Below the pieces are notes generated by a model. The model was not told the origin of the DNA. It was given only the letters and a program-made list of their open reading frames with translations, and searched no databases. Below, piece by piece: positions 1-35,707 of a stretch of 64,000 nt of DNA. Each line of letters begins with the position of its first letter. Positions within the stretch are counted from its first letter, which is position 1. The translations under genes and the position numbers were made by a program. The stretch covers positions 11,633,479-11,697,478 of the forward strand of contig OZ026837.1 of the NCBI GenBank assembly GCA_964023205.1. The letters run 5' to 3'. Source of the stretch: Lutraria lutraria. Its lineage: Eukaryota > Mollusca > Bivalvia > Venerida > Mactridae.

Positions 1-190
1 CTTTTATCTACTGACCTCAAAATGTATAGGGGTAATCTACATGTGATGACAAATCTCCCAACCAAATCTGAAGAGCTCAGGCCAAATCGTTCTCTAGTTG
101 TTGGTCTGACAAGTTTCGGGTAGGGAAGGACCAAAAGACATGCGCAAAGCAATATACCCCCATTTCTTTGAAAGAAGGCATACTAATGAT
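1..190. repeat. Dispersed TGACC-type repeat, partial
   Basis: Copy of a repeat that recurs at 7535-7745, 9250-9445, 17460-17750 and 49260-49425. Shared landmarks are ACTGACCTCAAAAT, TAGGGGTNATCTACATGTGAT, a run of AACCAAATCTGA and GCAAAGCAATATACCCCCAT. Cut by the window edge. Confidence 0.75.
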
Positions 191-258
191 CATTTACAAG
201 TGATACACAGTTGAGATGTTATCAATTTAAAATTAAAAATGTAAATCTAACATTTTAC

Positions 259-25018
<24,760 letters not shown>

Positions 25019-25459
25019 AACTGAGATAAAATATTTATTTCCAGAAAAAAATACATCTTATAGATGAATCATTCACAAAATGACATTTCGTCAGTAACAG
25101 ACTCTGAAAAAATCTGCAACAATCACTAAGGTCAGTGTTTATCTATAATCGACACAGAAATGTATATCCGTACATGAATGAATGAACCTGCAGTAAATTT
25201 TCCTTTGACTTACTTTAGAAATGTGAGAAACAGAAATGACCTAACAACACACCGATTACACAAACGGAAGTAAAATCGCCGAAAATATAGTTCAAAATAA
25301 GGTGTGAATTACTCACTAAATTGTTAGTGCTTTGTGAATCAAAGATACGAAAACAAAACCTAATACAAATCAAATGATAAATTTGGTTGTCTAAAATGTA
25401 AATAATTTTTCTTCGAGTATGTATCCATCCGCCATCTTTTGACCTTGACTGCTACCAAA
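25019..25459. promoter_or_regulatory. Divergent promoter region between SUR-like and UQCR10-like genes
   Basis: 441 bp separate the two ATGs and hold both 5' UTRs and presumably both promoters. No clear TATA box or CpG-rich core is seen. GCCATCTTTTGACC lies just before the UQCR10-like ATG; GCCATCTT resembles a YY1-type site (inference). Confidence 0.5.
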
Positions 25460-25597
25460 ATGTCAGTGAAAACACTTTATCAGAATTTCTTCCGGCGCTC
25501 AATAAATTATGCTGCCGTTATTTTGGTCGGTGGCATTACTGTTGGGAGCATATTCGACATAATTCCAAATTACGTAAACCGAAAGTTTAACCAAGGG
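25460..25597 (+). CDS. UQCR10: UQCR10-like exon 1
   Basis: 46 codons ending CAA GGG before GTAATT. Holds the FFRRS motif and the single membrane span. Confidence 0.85.
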
Positions 25598-28257
25598 GTA
25601 ATTTCTCTTTGTATTTGTCTTTGACATTAGTTTTCGCGACATAAGTTACTCTGTCAGTTAACTAAAGTAAACAAACATTTTAATACTTTACACCATTTCA
25701 GTATAGATCCATCTAGCATCGGACATTACCAAGTTAAACAATGTTATTATCAGAGAAATTGATGTTTATAAGTGGCAAAGATGAATACCGTCCTATGACT
25801 TGTTCACAGAGGCTCATAGCTTTTTACAAAATTTCTTTGTATTTTGACATTGTGATATAGGCTTTAATCTGTTCACATTTTGGCCTTCAATTTATTACAA
25901 ATAGCTTAAATTGGGCTATCAAAGTGTCGGAAGTCATAGCCTTATTGGCTATCATGTTCTGACAAGAAGTTAATGTTAGTGTTAGTAACTGTTACACACA
26001 TACCGTACGGTTCGGGTGATTAGTCCGATTTTCGCGTTTCCCCCGCGTTCGTAATCGTCAATTTATCACCCGTAGCGGCGATTTTCATCGCGGCATCGAT
26101 CTTGAAAAAAACGCGAATCACCGCAATGTCGCTAATCACCGCGTTTTATGACTTATTTATCAGTAGGTAATCTTTGATAGCGATGGATCAGGGTGATTCG
26201 CGAACGTCTAAACCCGACTCTCAAGTAAATAAAATGATATTATTGTGAATCTTTCTTCTACTTTTGCTTTCTGTTGACCGTTCATTTTCCGAAAACAGTC
26301 ACATGGTAAGATAATTCAGGATTTAACACTTACTAAACCTGTCGGCCAAGACCGACTGAAATCCAGACATCTGATTAAATTTTGTCAAGTAGGAAATCCC
26401 AATTCCCATTCTTGAAGTAAATATGTAGAAAAACCGGCGAATTGCAAAGCGAATATGTAAACTGTGTAGCTATGTTTTACATATGCAGCGTTACGTACAG
26501 GGCGAGATTCATATGTCTATTTTTAGTGTTTTATATATCGAGTACCAGGGCGAGAATCATTATTTAGACCGTGTCGCAGTCTCTCATTTTACTAATGTAG
26601 CTCAGTGCTCTTATCACTAAAACCAGTCCACTGTTTACATGTAATATTATTTCGCGCAATAATATACAAAAGCTGACAGATTAATTAAAGCTCATCAACT
26701 ACTATTAAGTTCTCAATACTCGTTGGTTATAATTTATGTCCACGCTAATTTTTCAAACATATCAGGTAACAATTTGTTCACAAAAGCGCAATTAAATAAT
26801 GTGCGAATAACAGTGTTATTTACAAGAAATTTGTAAGTTTTGAGTAAACTAAAGAGGCAACATCGCGTATCACTGTGTTGAGCGATCGTCGCTGCAATCC
26901 ACCGCGAATTATTCACATAAATTATTGCCCCTCAGTAGTGACGGTCACCGTCGATCATCGTCGCTCTGAACGCGACAGCCAAAATTCAAATCGCCGCGTT
27001 GAAGCGATCTACCTGTGGCTTAGCGCAATTTTAATTCCGCGGCGATTCGCGAAAATCGGACAAATCACCCGAACCGTACTGTACATGCATGTACATGTAG
27101 CCTGCTTTAGATGTATGTGAATTACCGTGATCCCTAGTGATCAAAGATTACCGTCTGATAAGAAGTTATAAAACGTGGTGAATAGTGACATTGTGGTGAT
27201 TCGCGTATTTTTTCAAGATCGATGCCACAAAGAAAATCATGTGATAAATAATTTAATTGCCGATAATGAACGCCGGGGGGACGCGAATTAAGGACAAATC
27301 ACCCGAACCGTACTGTAGGTTTGTTCCGTATTACTTTTAGCTATTTGCATTAAAATCAAAATATTATGTAAATATCAACTTATTTTCAATGCTCATACAC
27401 AAGCGCTAAAGGTGACTTCCTATATATTGTTATATATTATAAATATTCATGTCGTTGTACGAAATAGTAACGAATGACAAATTTATACCAGACGTCTGTT
27501 TGCGCTAACCGATGACGTCACTCGAATATTGATTGACAGTTAGAGGTAGTTCATCTTATAATGCAATTGTTTTAGCAATATTTATGGGGTTAGTCAAGAA
27601 ACATAAGAATGTACCTTTAAAATATTGCTGCCGCTGTTCAGTTGAAGTGTGACAGTGAGAAAAATAAAATTATTTTAAAACATGCCGTAATAAATAAAAC
27701 GAGATAAATATCAATTGATTAATGCAAGGCAAGTTCTTATATTTGCGTTTTCTTTAGTTTTAATCATAAGTACTGCGGAAATACGTGGCGCCAATAAGTT
27801 TGACAGCTTCCTCTTGTGAAATTTGTCTGATCCAGGGTGTGTTTTGAACTCTGTGACCAGTGTTCTCCAGAAGATTCAGACTAGCAGGCTAACTTTTAAA
27901 TTGTAGCAGGTTTTATTGACTGAATATACATTTTTTGTATGTAAATTTGTTAAGATTGACAAACAGTAGCTGGAAATTCCAGTAGTAGGAATTTCTAGTA
28001 GAAGGCAATATCACCTACCACGAAAAATGCTGTGACTTAACCACTGGTACAAAGAAGTCCCTTTGAGACCATAATAATTATTAAATTATGAATATAATGT
28101 ACTGTTTTTTTTGTACATGTATAGTAATTCTGATGCACAACAAGGTAGTTTTGCATGAATTTGAACATGCCAAAATAGTAAAATGGATTTTGTGTATTTT
28201 CAGATCTTATTTGAAGATGTTCTAGCAAAGCGCACAGCAGCTGAAGATGATGAATAA
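25460..28257 (+). CDS. UQCR10: Cytochrome b-c1 complex subunit 9 (UQCR10-like), two exons
   Basis: Small single-span subunit of mitochondrial complex III. Exons 25460-25597 (46 codons, phase 0) and 28204-28257 (17 codons plus TAA) give 63 residues, the length of the human protein. Family features are an N-terminal LYQNFFRRS (human LYSLLFRRT), a hydrophobic span of about residues 16-34 (AVILVGGITVGSIFD), FD before the matrix/intermembrane turn, and NQG followed by a short polar tail (human NEGKLW). The start at 25460 is chosen over the upstream in-frame ATG at 25439 because it gives the family's usual length. The tail, ending in AEDDE, differs from the basic vertebrate end, so some doubt remains. 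AATAAA hexamers follow at 28293 and 28519. Confidence 0.82.
26004..27317. mobile_element. DNA transposon with long inverted ends in UQCR10-like intron
   Basis: The left end ACCGTACGGTTCGGGTGATT and the right end AATCACCCGAACCGTACTGT are inverted, and about 180 bp inside each end also match in inverted order (GGCATCGATCTTGAAAAAA near 26091, its complement near 27213). A third terminus of the same type (CGAAAATCGGACAAATCACC) ends at about 27084, so this is a compound or nested structure. No transposase frame. CpG- and GCG-rich compared with its surroundings. Confidence 0.75.
28204..28257 (+). CDS. UQCR10: UQCR10-like exon 2
   Basis: 17 codons and TAA after acceptor TGTATTTTCAG. Reads ILFEDVLAKRTAAEDDE; phase 0 joins exon 1 without a gap. 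Confidence 0.82.
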   Translation: MLFEDVLAKRTAAEDDE

Positions 28258-28904
28258 TACTGGCTTACATAGGATTTTTAATTGTGTACTTAAATAAACT
28301 CACAAATGGACCAACCAGTGTGATTAAGAACAATTTTTACTCTAATATATGTGTGAATATTATTTTTTAAAACAAAAAGCAACGGGAAACACTACTCACG
28401 TCTATTAAACATGAAGAATTGAAGATCAAACAAATGAAAAAGGATTTAGCATGTATGATTTGTTAAAAAGAACAACAGTTGAATGAATCTACCTGAAATT
28501 GCTTGAGTTTGTTGATGTAATAAAGTATTTGTAGTTCTAAATGTTCAAATTTGTTGAGTTTGAATAATTTCTTTGCAATTACCCTCTTTTAAGTCTTTAA
28601 AATGACAAACAAATTGTGGATGGACGATGACGGATGCAGGACTTTCATTGATCCTAAAGCTCAGGAGACATAAAAATTCCTGAGTTGGGTAGCCTCACTA
28701 GCCTGGGCCTATTTTAGTGAGTATGTATAGTGATACCGCAAACAAAATAATTTCTAAGGATGGCCTCAAGGGACCATAATTTGTGCATTGTGATGCTCAT
28801 TTTGAGTAATAGACTTATACTCCTTCACATGTTTAGAGCTTGTGATATTGAATACAAAGTTGTAGTGTAACAAGATTTATATATGCACAATCTTTTAACA
28901 ACAC

Positions 28905-29945
28905 AACCAGTCTTTATCAAACTTGGTCACAATATAGATGGCCACAGTTTAATTATTGGCAAAATCTGAATACCGGTAATATTTCTAGAGTAATGTGCCA
29001 TTGACTTAGAAATTTTGCTATATTTTGACTTGTTTAAACTCTAGCACCTTCATTTCTTCAACAATAATTATCATATTTACTGTGAATGTGTATGACCTAA
29101 CAGTCTTGGACAACTTCGATTATGGGCTTGAACTTCAAGAGTTGCATGCCCTTTAATTAGATAATTTGCTATAATTTAATTCGTCTACACTCATGAATGT
29201 GTATCTCCTAAAGCTCTGTGATGAGTTCAGTTATGGGCGAAATCTGACCAGTATTTCCAGATTTATGGGCCCTTGACATAGAAAATTGCTATATTTTAGC
29301 TTTTTACACAACAGCACCTTTATTTCTTTACTAATCATAATCATATTTACACAGAATGTACATTAACTTGCATCAAGTACAACGTATTCATGAAAATTAG
29401 AGTTCATTTTGATCAAAATCTTTGTAGAAACAGGTCATACGAGATGAAAAATAATATTATCAGGTCATTAGTATGATGTAGTTGTTCTCAGGTGAGCGAT
29501 ATAGGGCCCTCTTGTTTCAGTAAGAAATAGTGTTCTTTTTTCTGGGTAGGGTTTCTGAAAACAAACATTTTTAGCTCACCTGATTAAATCAGGTGAGCTT
29601 TCAGGATCGATGAATGTCAGTTGTCCGGGGACAATTAGTTTGTTTACGCTCTAGCATCTCAATCAAACTTGGTCACAATGTATATGGCCACAATGTCTCG
29701 GCTAAGTTCGATTATGGGCAAAATCAGACATGGAATTCAAGAGTTATGTGCCCTAGATTTAGAACATTTGCTATATTTCGCTTGTTTACACTGTAGCACC
29801 TTCATTTCTTCACAAATCCTAATCATATTTTCAGTAAATTTGTATAACCAAAAGATCTTGCACAACTTCGATTATGGGCGGAATCGGACCAGAACTTGAG
29901 TTATGGGTCCTTGAGTTTGAAAATTTGCTATATTTGAGTTTGTTT
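28905..29945. repeat. Dispersed repeat monomers with ACTTCGATTATGGGC core
   Basis: Several degenerate units share TCAAACTTGGTCACAAT, TTCGATTATGGGCAAAATC, AGAGTTATGTGCCCT, TTTGCTATATTT and CACCTTCATTTCTTCA. The last two cores are exactly 160 bp apart (29711 and 29871). Confidence 0.7.
29573..29599. repeat. Perfect 27-bp palindrome
   Basis: AGCTCACCTGATT, a central A, then AATCAGGTGAGCT: 13-bp arms without mismatch, lying within the repeat cluster. Probably a terminus of an interspersed element. Confidence 0.85.
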
Positions 29946-31410
29946 ACATCAAAACGTAGACTACAATATACACCACAACACACCATTAAATCAAAATGTA
30001 CACTACAATATACACCAACACACACCATTAAATCAAAACAAAGACTACAATATACACCACTGCACACCATTAAAACAAAACGTAGACTGCGTACAATATA
30101 CACCACTACACACGATTAAATCAAAATGTACACTACAATATACACCACTGCACAACATTAAATCAAAATGTACACTACAATATACACCACTACACATCAT
30201 CATATCAAATTGTAGACTATAATATACACCACTGCACACTATTAAATCAAAACATAGACTACAATATACCCCACTACACACCATTAAGTCAATGTGTACA
30301 CTACAATATACACCACTACACACCATTAAATCAAAGTGTACACTATAATATACAACACTGCACACCATTAAACCAAAGTGTACACTACAATATACACCAC
30401 TACACACCATTAAATCAAAATGTACACTACAATATACACCACTACACACTATTAAATCAAAATGTACACTACAATATACACCACTGTACACCATTAATTC
30501 AAAATGTACACTACAATATACACCACTACACACCATTAAATCAAAGTGTACACTACAATATACACCACTACACACCATTAAATCAAAATGTACACTACAA
30601 TATACACCACTACACACCATTAAATCAAAGTGTACACTACAATATGCACCACTGCACACCATTAAATCAAAATGTACACTACAATATACACCACTACACA
30701 CCATTAAATCAAAATGTACACTACAATATACACCACTACACACCATTAAATCAAAATGTACACTACAATATACACCACTGCACACCATTAAATCAAAATG
30801 TACACTACAATATACACCACTACACACCATTAAATCAAAGTGTACACTACAATATACACCACTACACACCATTAAATCAAAGTGTATACTACAATATACA
30901 CCACTACACACCATTAAATCAAAACATAGACTACAATATACACCACTACACACCATTAAATCAAAGTGTACACTACAATATACACCACTGCACACCATTA
31001 TATCAAAGTGTACACTACAATATACACCACTGCACACCATTAAATCAAAACATAGACTACAATATACACCACTACACACCATTAAATCTAAACGTAGACT
31101 ACAATATCCACCACTACACACCATTAAATCAAAACGTAGACTACAGTATACACCACTACACACCATTAAATCAAAGTGTACATTACAATATACATGTACA
31201 CTACTGCACACCATTAAATCAAAACGTAGGTCTACTACAATACGCAAATGAACACCATTAAATCAAAATGTAGACTACAATATACACCCCTGCAGAGCAT
31301 CAAATAAAAACGTGGACTAAAATATGCACAAGTACACACCATTAAATCAAAAGTTATGATATAGACTACACACCACTTCACACTATTAAAATAAAATATA
31401 GACTGCACAT
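29946..31410. repeat. 42-bp minisatellite, about 34 units
   Basis: Unit starts ATTAAATCAAAATGTACACT and continues ACAATATACACCACTACACACC. Period exactly 42 (for example 30661 to 30703). Units vary mainly at AATGTACAC versus ACGTAGAC and TACACA versus TGCACA. Because 42 is a multiple of three the array is stop-free on both strands over long stretches (400 codons minus at 30045-31247, 205 codons plus at 30644-31261). No signal peptide, splice context or known family; read as non-coding. Confidence 0.93.
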
Positions 31411-32468
31411 TAAGATGAGAGTATGGTCAATGGATAGACAGCTACCCACAATCATGATTGCACAATGATAAAAGTTTACTGAGTTTATCATTGGGTTAAA
31501 TTTGTTGATATTTATACCAATAGATAAAGCAAAACTTGACATTTAGTGAATTAATTTGGTTAACTTAAGACTGAGGTAAGATTATAAATAATAATAAACT
31601 TAAATCGTATAAATTGACCCCTTAATTTATATTAAATATATCTTATTTCAATGTATTGTAATTATAGAATGTTGATATACATGTACAAAGTGCTCGAGAT
31701 ATTGACGACTGGAATACTATAATCATTTGCGTAAGGTGTAAACATTCAAATACGAATTTCATGAAACATTTGTATGTGAAGCAATAGATTAGCACTTGGG
31801 AAACGTGTTGTTACACAAATAACCTTAAGTCTTAATATTATCAAAACGCAGTCACGAATCCTTAAAGATGTTTTTTTACTAAATGTTTCTTAAGTTTCAA
31901 ATGTATAGAAAAAAACCTCGGTAAACAACTACTATAGTGGTTAATGGAAGGTGTTTTGTAACCATAAGCAGCGCTAATATTATATTGGAATAACAATTAT
32001 AGTACAATAAAATTATGAACTTAAATTAAATGCTAGATATTTTACCAGTTACTTTAATATTATGGATGTCAGCACTCGACCAAAGATATATACATTTTTC
32101 CGTTTCTGTTACGTTAATAAATATGGCAGGTGGATCGTTCGGTCGGTCGCAAAGCGTTTGTGTTTTTGTTTTCTTCTAAACATACATTTTGTGTTTGACG
32201 CATAAAACTCGTCTCCAAACAGTTTCTTACTTTGGATTTTGCTGCACGAAAATGTTAAGGGTCGTCGCAAAAAAGTAGGAACGGTTGGTTATCCGCAAAC
32301 AATACGATTTTTCTGACCTAATATATATAATATATACAGAAAGAATCTTCCTCTGTGTTTAAGTACCGATATTTTTAAAATTGAAAATACATGTACATGT
32401 AATTGGTAAATAATTATTACATGTATTTAAGAGTATTTTAATGTGGTTTTAAATTTATTGCTCTGCAT

Positions 32469-33395
32469 TTAACTGAATAACGATGATACGAGTTCGTTGA
32501 TTAAATGTGGTAGGTGTGGTAGACCACAATTCAATCGTGTATCAGGTATGACCACCTTCAGCACCAGCTTCTGCCTGGCAACGTTGGTGTATAGAACTGA
32601 CAAGTGTGCTGTTTTCGGCCTGCGAAATGTTGCTCCACTCTGGATTAACCATTGAGTTCGTTCATTGACGTTCGACGATTGAACACGATGGTCCAAATTA
32701 TCCCACAGGTGCTTGATGGGATTCAGATCTGGGCTTTGACAGGCCAGTCATTAATAAATGCAATTTCATCCGCCCGAGGAGATTCACAGTATCTCTAGCT
32801 GTATGGCTAGTTACATTATCATGTTGAAACAAAGTGATGTTGGCATTATTACGAAGCGGTGGTACGGCGTGCCTCATAAGAACCTTATCTTGGTAACGCT
32901 GGGCATTCAAATTTCCATCGATCACGACTAGAAGTGCGCGATAACCATGCGCAATGCTTGCCCAGACCTAGACGAAACCTCCATCTCCATAACGATCCCG
33001 TTCAAGAACTACAGCAATTGGCATAACGTTCATTTGTTCCAATTTTGTCTTACCCGGCTCAATTTTACGACAACGTAGATTACCCTTGCGCAGTTTGGTG
33101 TATGTATCAAGAGTGTTATCAGCAGTCTCAGTAGCAGTTTGAAAACGATTTATATATACATGTATGGATGTGTTTACAATAGAGCGGTCTTGACCAGGTG
33201 TTGTGACGCGCGGACGTCAACTACGTAGTACTAAATCTTCTGTACGCCCCGTTGCTTGAAACTTCGAATGTCACGGCTAGAACAGCCAACAGTCCTATAG
33301 CAACCTCATGAAGCTTTGTTAAACTCATATGTCGTCATACCGACAGTTAGCATGCCAATGGTACGTTGACGTAAATTTGGTAGAATTCTGGGCAT
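32469..33395 (-). pseudogene. Tc1/mariner-type transposase, dead
   Basis: Minus-strand relic beginning MPRILPNLRQRTIGML at 33395 (helix-turn-helix start of this transposase group), with stops soon after. Later come NAQRYQDKVL, NANITLFQHDN..HTARDTV (second catalytic Asp region), a frameshift near 32740 before SPDLNPIKHLWDNL, and the C-terminal part to about 32469. Several stops and at least two frameshifts make it non-functional. Family assignment is from motifs. Confidence 0.8.
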
Positions 33396-33510
33396 AATAA
33401 AAATAAAAGAAAAAGTAATAAAATTTGAAATTGTCATCGGCTTTTCTCGTGATGACTATACACATTCTATCAAATCAGACACTTTTCAGTAACTAAACTT
33501 TCACGTGGAC

Positions 33511-34037
33511 ATGTAATAGATACAGTACGAGTTTTTCTTCAAAAGACATTTTTGAAGAAAATACGACTACGTGTATCTGACTTATACGAAGATAAAGGAT
33601 TTTATACGACTATACCCCCAGCAGAGCTATTCAAAAAGAGTCATCTTACGTTTGTAAGAAGACACTTTTCAATAACCCAACTTTCACGTGGACATTAAAT
33701 CCTTTATCGTCGTATAAGTCAGATACTCGTACTCGTATTTTCTTCACAAATGTACCAGTTGAATGCCATGAATGGGGTCAAATTTTAGGACAATTTTATT
33801 TTTCATTTAAAGTTATTATGGGTTAAGTTATTTTGTTTTATGTAGAATTTATTACAATTTTACCATCACAGGTCCGTTACTTCTGCCTGTGACGCTAAGA
33901 GGACGGTTCGCTTAGACAAACAACCATTTATCCTCGGCTTCGCCACGGACAAAATGGTTGTTTGTCTAAGCGAACCGCCCTCTTACGTCTGTAAGAAGAC
34001 ACTTTTGAAGAAAAACTCATACTGTATCTATTACATA
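33511..34037. mobile_element. Foldback DNA with nested inverted arms
   Basis: Three nested or adjacent inverted pairs: 33511-33550 with 34000-34037 (outer), 33549-33606 with 33692-33752, and 33896-33929 with 33951-33985 (stem of about 34 bp around a 21-base loop, few mismatches). No coding sequence. The words ACGTCTGTAAGAAGACACTT and ACGTTTGTAAGAAGACACTT recur inside. Confidence 0.75.
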
Positions 34038-35134
34038 TTTTGACAAGGGACATGTTGATATCCACATGTTTACAACATTGAAAAATATAGGTACAACTCG
34101 GAAGTTTCTTTTTTGTTCAGTATATATACTATCAGTGATTTAAAAATTTGAAAAATAAGTACTAAATGATTAAGTCTGAAGCCTTGTCCTTTTATAAAGC
34201 GTCGTAGAACTGACAATTTCACCAGGAAACTTGAATTTCGGCATGTATCGATACTGGTTCATGTACTAGTATACATGTTCATCATTGAGCTACTTACTAT
34301 CTCATACAGTTTGTCTCCATGCTATATGAGATAAAAACCAAGCGACATCAAATAAAATTTAATCATAAGAAGACTTGACTGATATATGACTTTGTTTTAT
34401 CGTGTGAATAAGATGCTACAGTATAGTTCTAAAAGGTCAATTAGTTCGACTGGTTCACCATAAAAACCGTATTTCTTAAGGTAGTAGACCACTGTTCTGA
34501 TGTATCTGTTCCAATAAGCTACATGAACATGTTAATACTCAAGTGTTATTACTTCCAGTAACTATAATTTATTTTACAACACATTTTGATTTTTGGGAAA
34601 GAGTTATTGCCCTTGTTGAAAAATAGAAAACTATCAATATCGTTTGATCTTGCATGAGAACTTTTATTTTTCTGTACAATGTATTAAATTACATTGATAC
34701 TGTACGTGCTATTGCATCTTAATTTTTACCATGAGTATTCATTCAAATCGATGTGTTTTTTTTCTTTCGAATCTTTGAAACCCATAGGCTTAGATGCAAA
34801 TTTAAAGGGAAGATACCTCAAAAGAATGTCACATTTTAAAATCTCACGGTAAATTATTTTCTCTCATGGAAATCTACAAAAATTAAATATTTCCAAAATC
34901 TGTCCGCCCAATTTTGATAAAAAAAAGAAGTCACGATCCTAAGTCTAATAGATCTACTTTAAGATCCTGTGTTATGATAATTACTAGTATTATTTGTTAT
35001 AATTTTAATACATTCAACTTGTTACAATGATCACCTAGATACACAAAGCCCATATATCACATCAAAATCTAATGAAAATATTCATACTACATGTATGTAT
35101 ATGCTGACAAAGAGGTTTGCTACAGTTCGCTACA

Positions 35135-35290
35135 TTTTTCACATAGACATATAGGCAAAATGAAAACTGAACAATAATTTTTTTTAACTTTGCATGATCG
35201 TAGCATATGATAACAGAAACATTTTTAAAAAATTGGAGTTCATCTCATTTTTGAGTTATTTGCCCTTGAATTTGAATTTTTGCTTATTTT
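35135..35290. repeat. Dispersed repeat, copy 3 of the 2985 family
   Basis: Contains ACTTTGCATGATCGTAGCAT, ATGATAACAGAAACATTTTT and TTTTTGAGTTATTTGCCCTT, matching the copies in the SUR intron. Confidence 0.6.
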
Positions 35291-35465
35291 GGGTCATTTC
35301 AAGGGCGGAGATGTTTGTTAGAGAACACGAATGATAGCTCTGGATACATATTGGTTTGATATTTACTCCATACATAAAGCCCTGTCCAAACGATGAACAC
35401 AATGTCACGACTTGATCGATACACCATATTGCTTATATTCCTAAAGCCATTTTGATTTTTTTCAG

Positions 35466-35473
35466 TGACGTCA
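35466..35473. promoter_or_regulatory. Perfect CRE/ATF palindrome TGACGTCA
   Basis: Consensus TGACGTCA nine bases before the start codon of the TSP1-MACPF-ApeC gene, so within its 5' leader or promoter-proximal DNA. Function is inference. The preceding TTTTTTTCAG could also be a splice acceptor of a 5' UTR exon. Confidence 0.4.
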
Positions 35474-35482
35474 TGTGATACA

Positions 35483-35707
35483 ATGACGTTCAATTTCTTA
35501 AAACTATGTTTGGTGTCAGTTGTCTGGACGGTGCCCGTGAATGGAGATTTTGACTGTGCATGTAACTACAACGTGGAAACAGCTGTGTACCCGTCACCAG
35601 ATCTTAATTCACAACCATTTGGATATTTGTATGAGTTTGATTGTAAAGCGATCGTTGACCTGTCGGGCCTCTCCAGTCAATTCCTCGCTATACAATTTGA
35701 GAGGAAG
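35483..35707 (+). CDS. TSP1-MACPF gene exon 1: signal peptide and Cys module
   Basis: 75 codons, ends AAG before GTATAT (phase 0). Hydrophobic leader [16 protein letters not shown], then [16 protein letters not shown] and [10 protein letters not shown]. The paralogue's exon at 60317 has the same layout. Confidence 0.9.

Larger units (their letters stand above)
28258..35482. other. Gene-free intergenic region
   Basis: 7.2 kb without a supported gene. From left to right: AATAAA signals of the UQCR10-like gene, about 1 kb of ~160-bp dispersed repeat monomers, the 42-bp minisatellite, plain AT-rich DNA (31410-32460), a dead Tc1-type transposase, foldback DNA, then more AT-rich sequence before the TSP1-MACPF gene. 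Confidence 0.7.

Noticed and set aside
26875..27120. 81-codon frame as a gene
   Set aside because: Lies in the inverted-end transposon of the UQCR10-like intron, with no motif.
30045..31247. 400-codon minus-strand and 205-codon plus-strand open frames as repetitive protein genes
   Set aside because: They lie wholly in a 42-bp minisatellite whose length is a multiple of three, so open frames on both strands are expected; no signal peptide, splice context or known family.
29946..31410. CRISPR array
   Set aside because: Head-to-tail repeats without unique spacers in intron-bearing animal DNA; a minisatellite.
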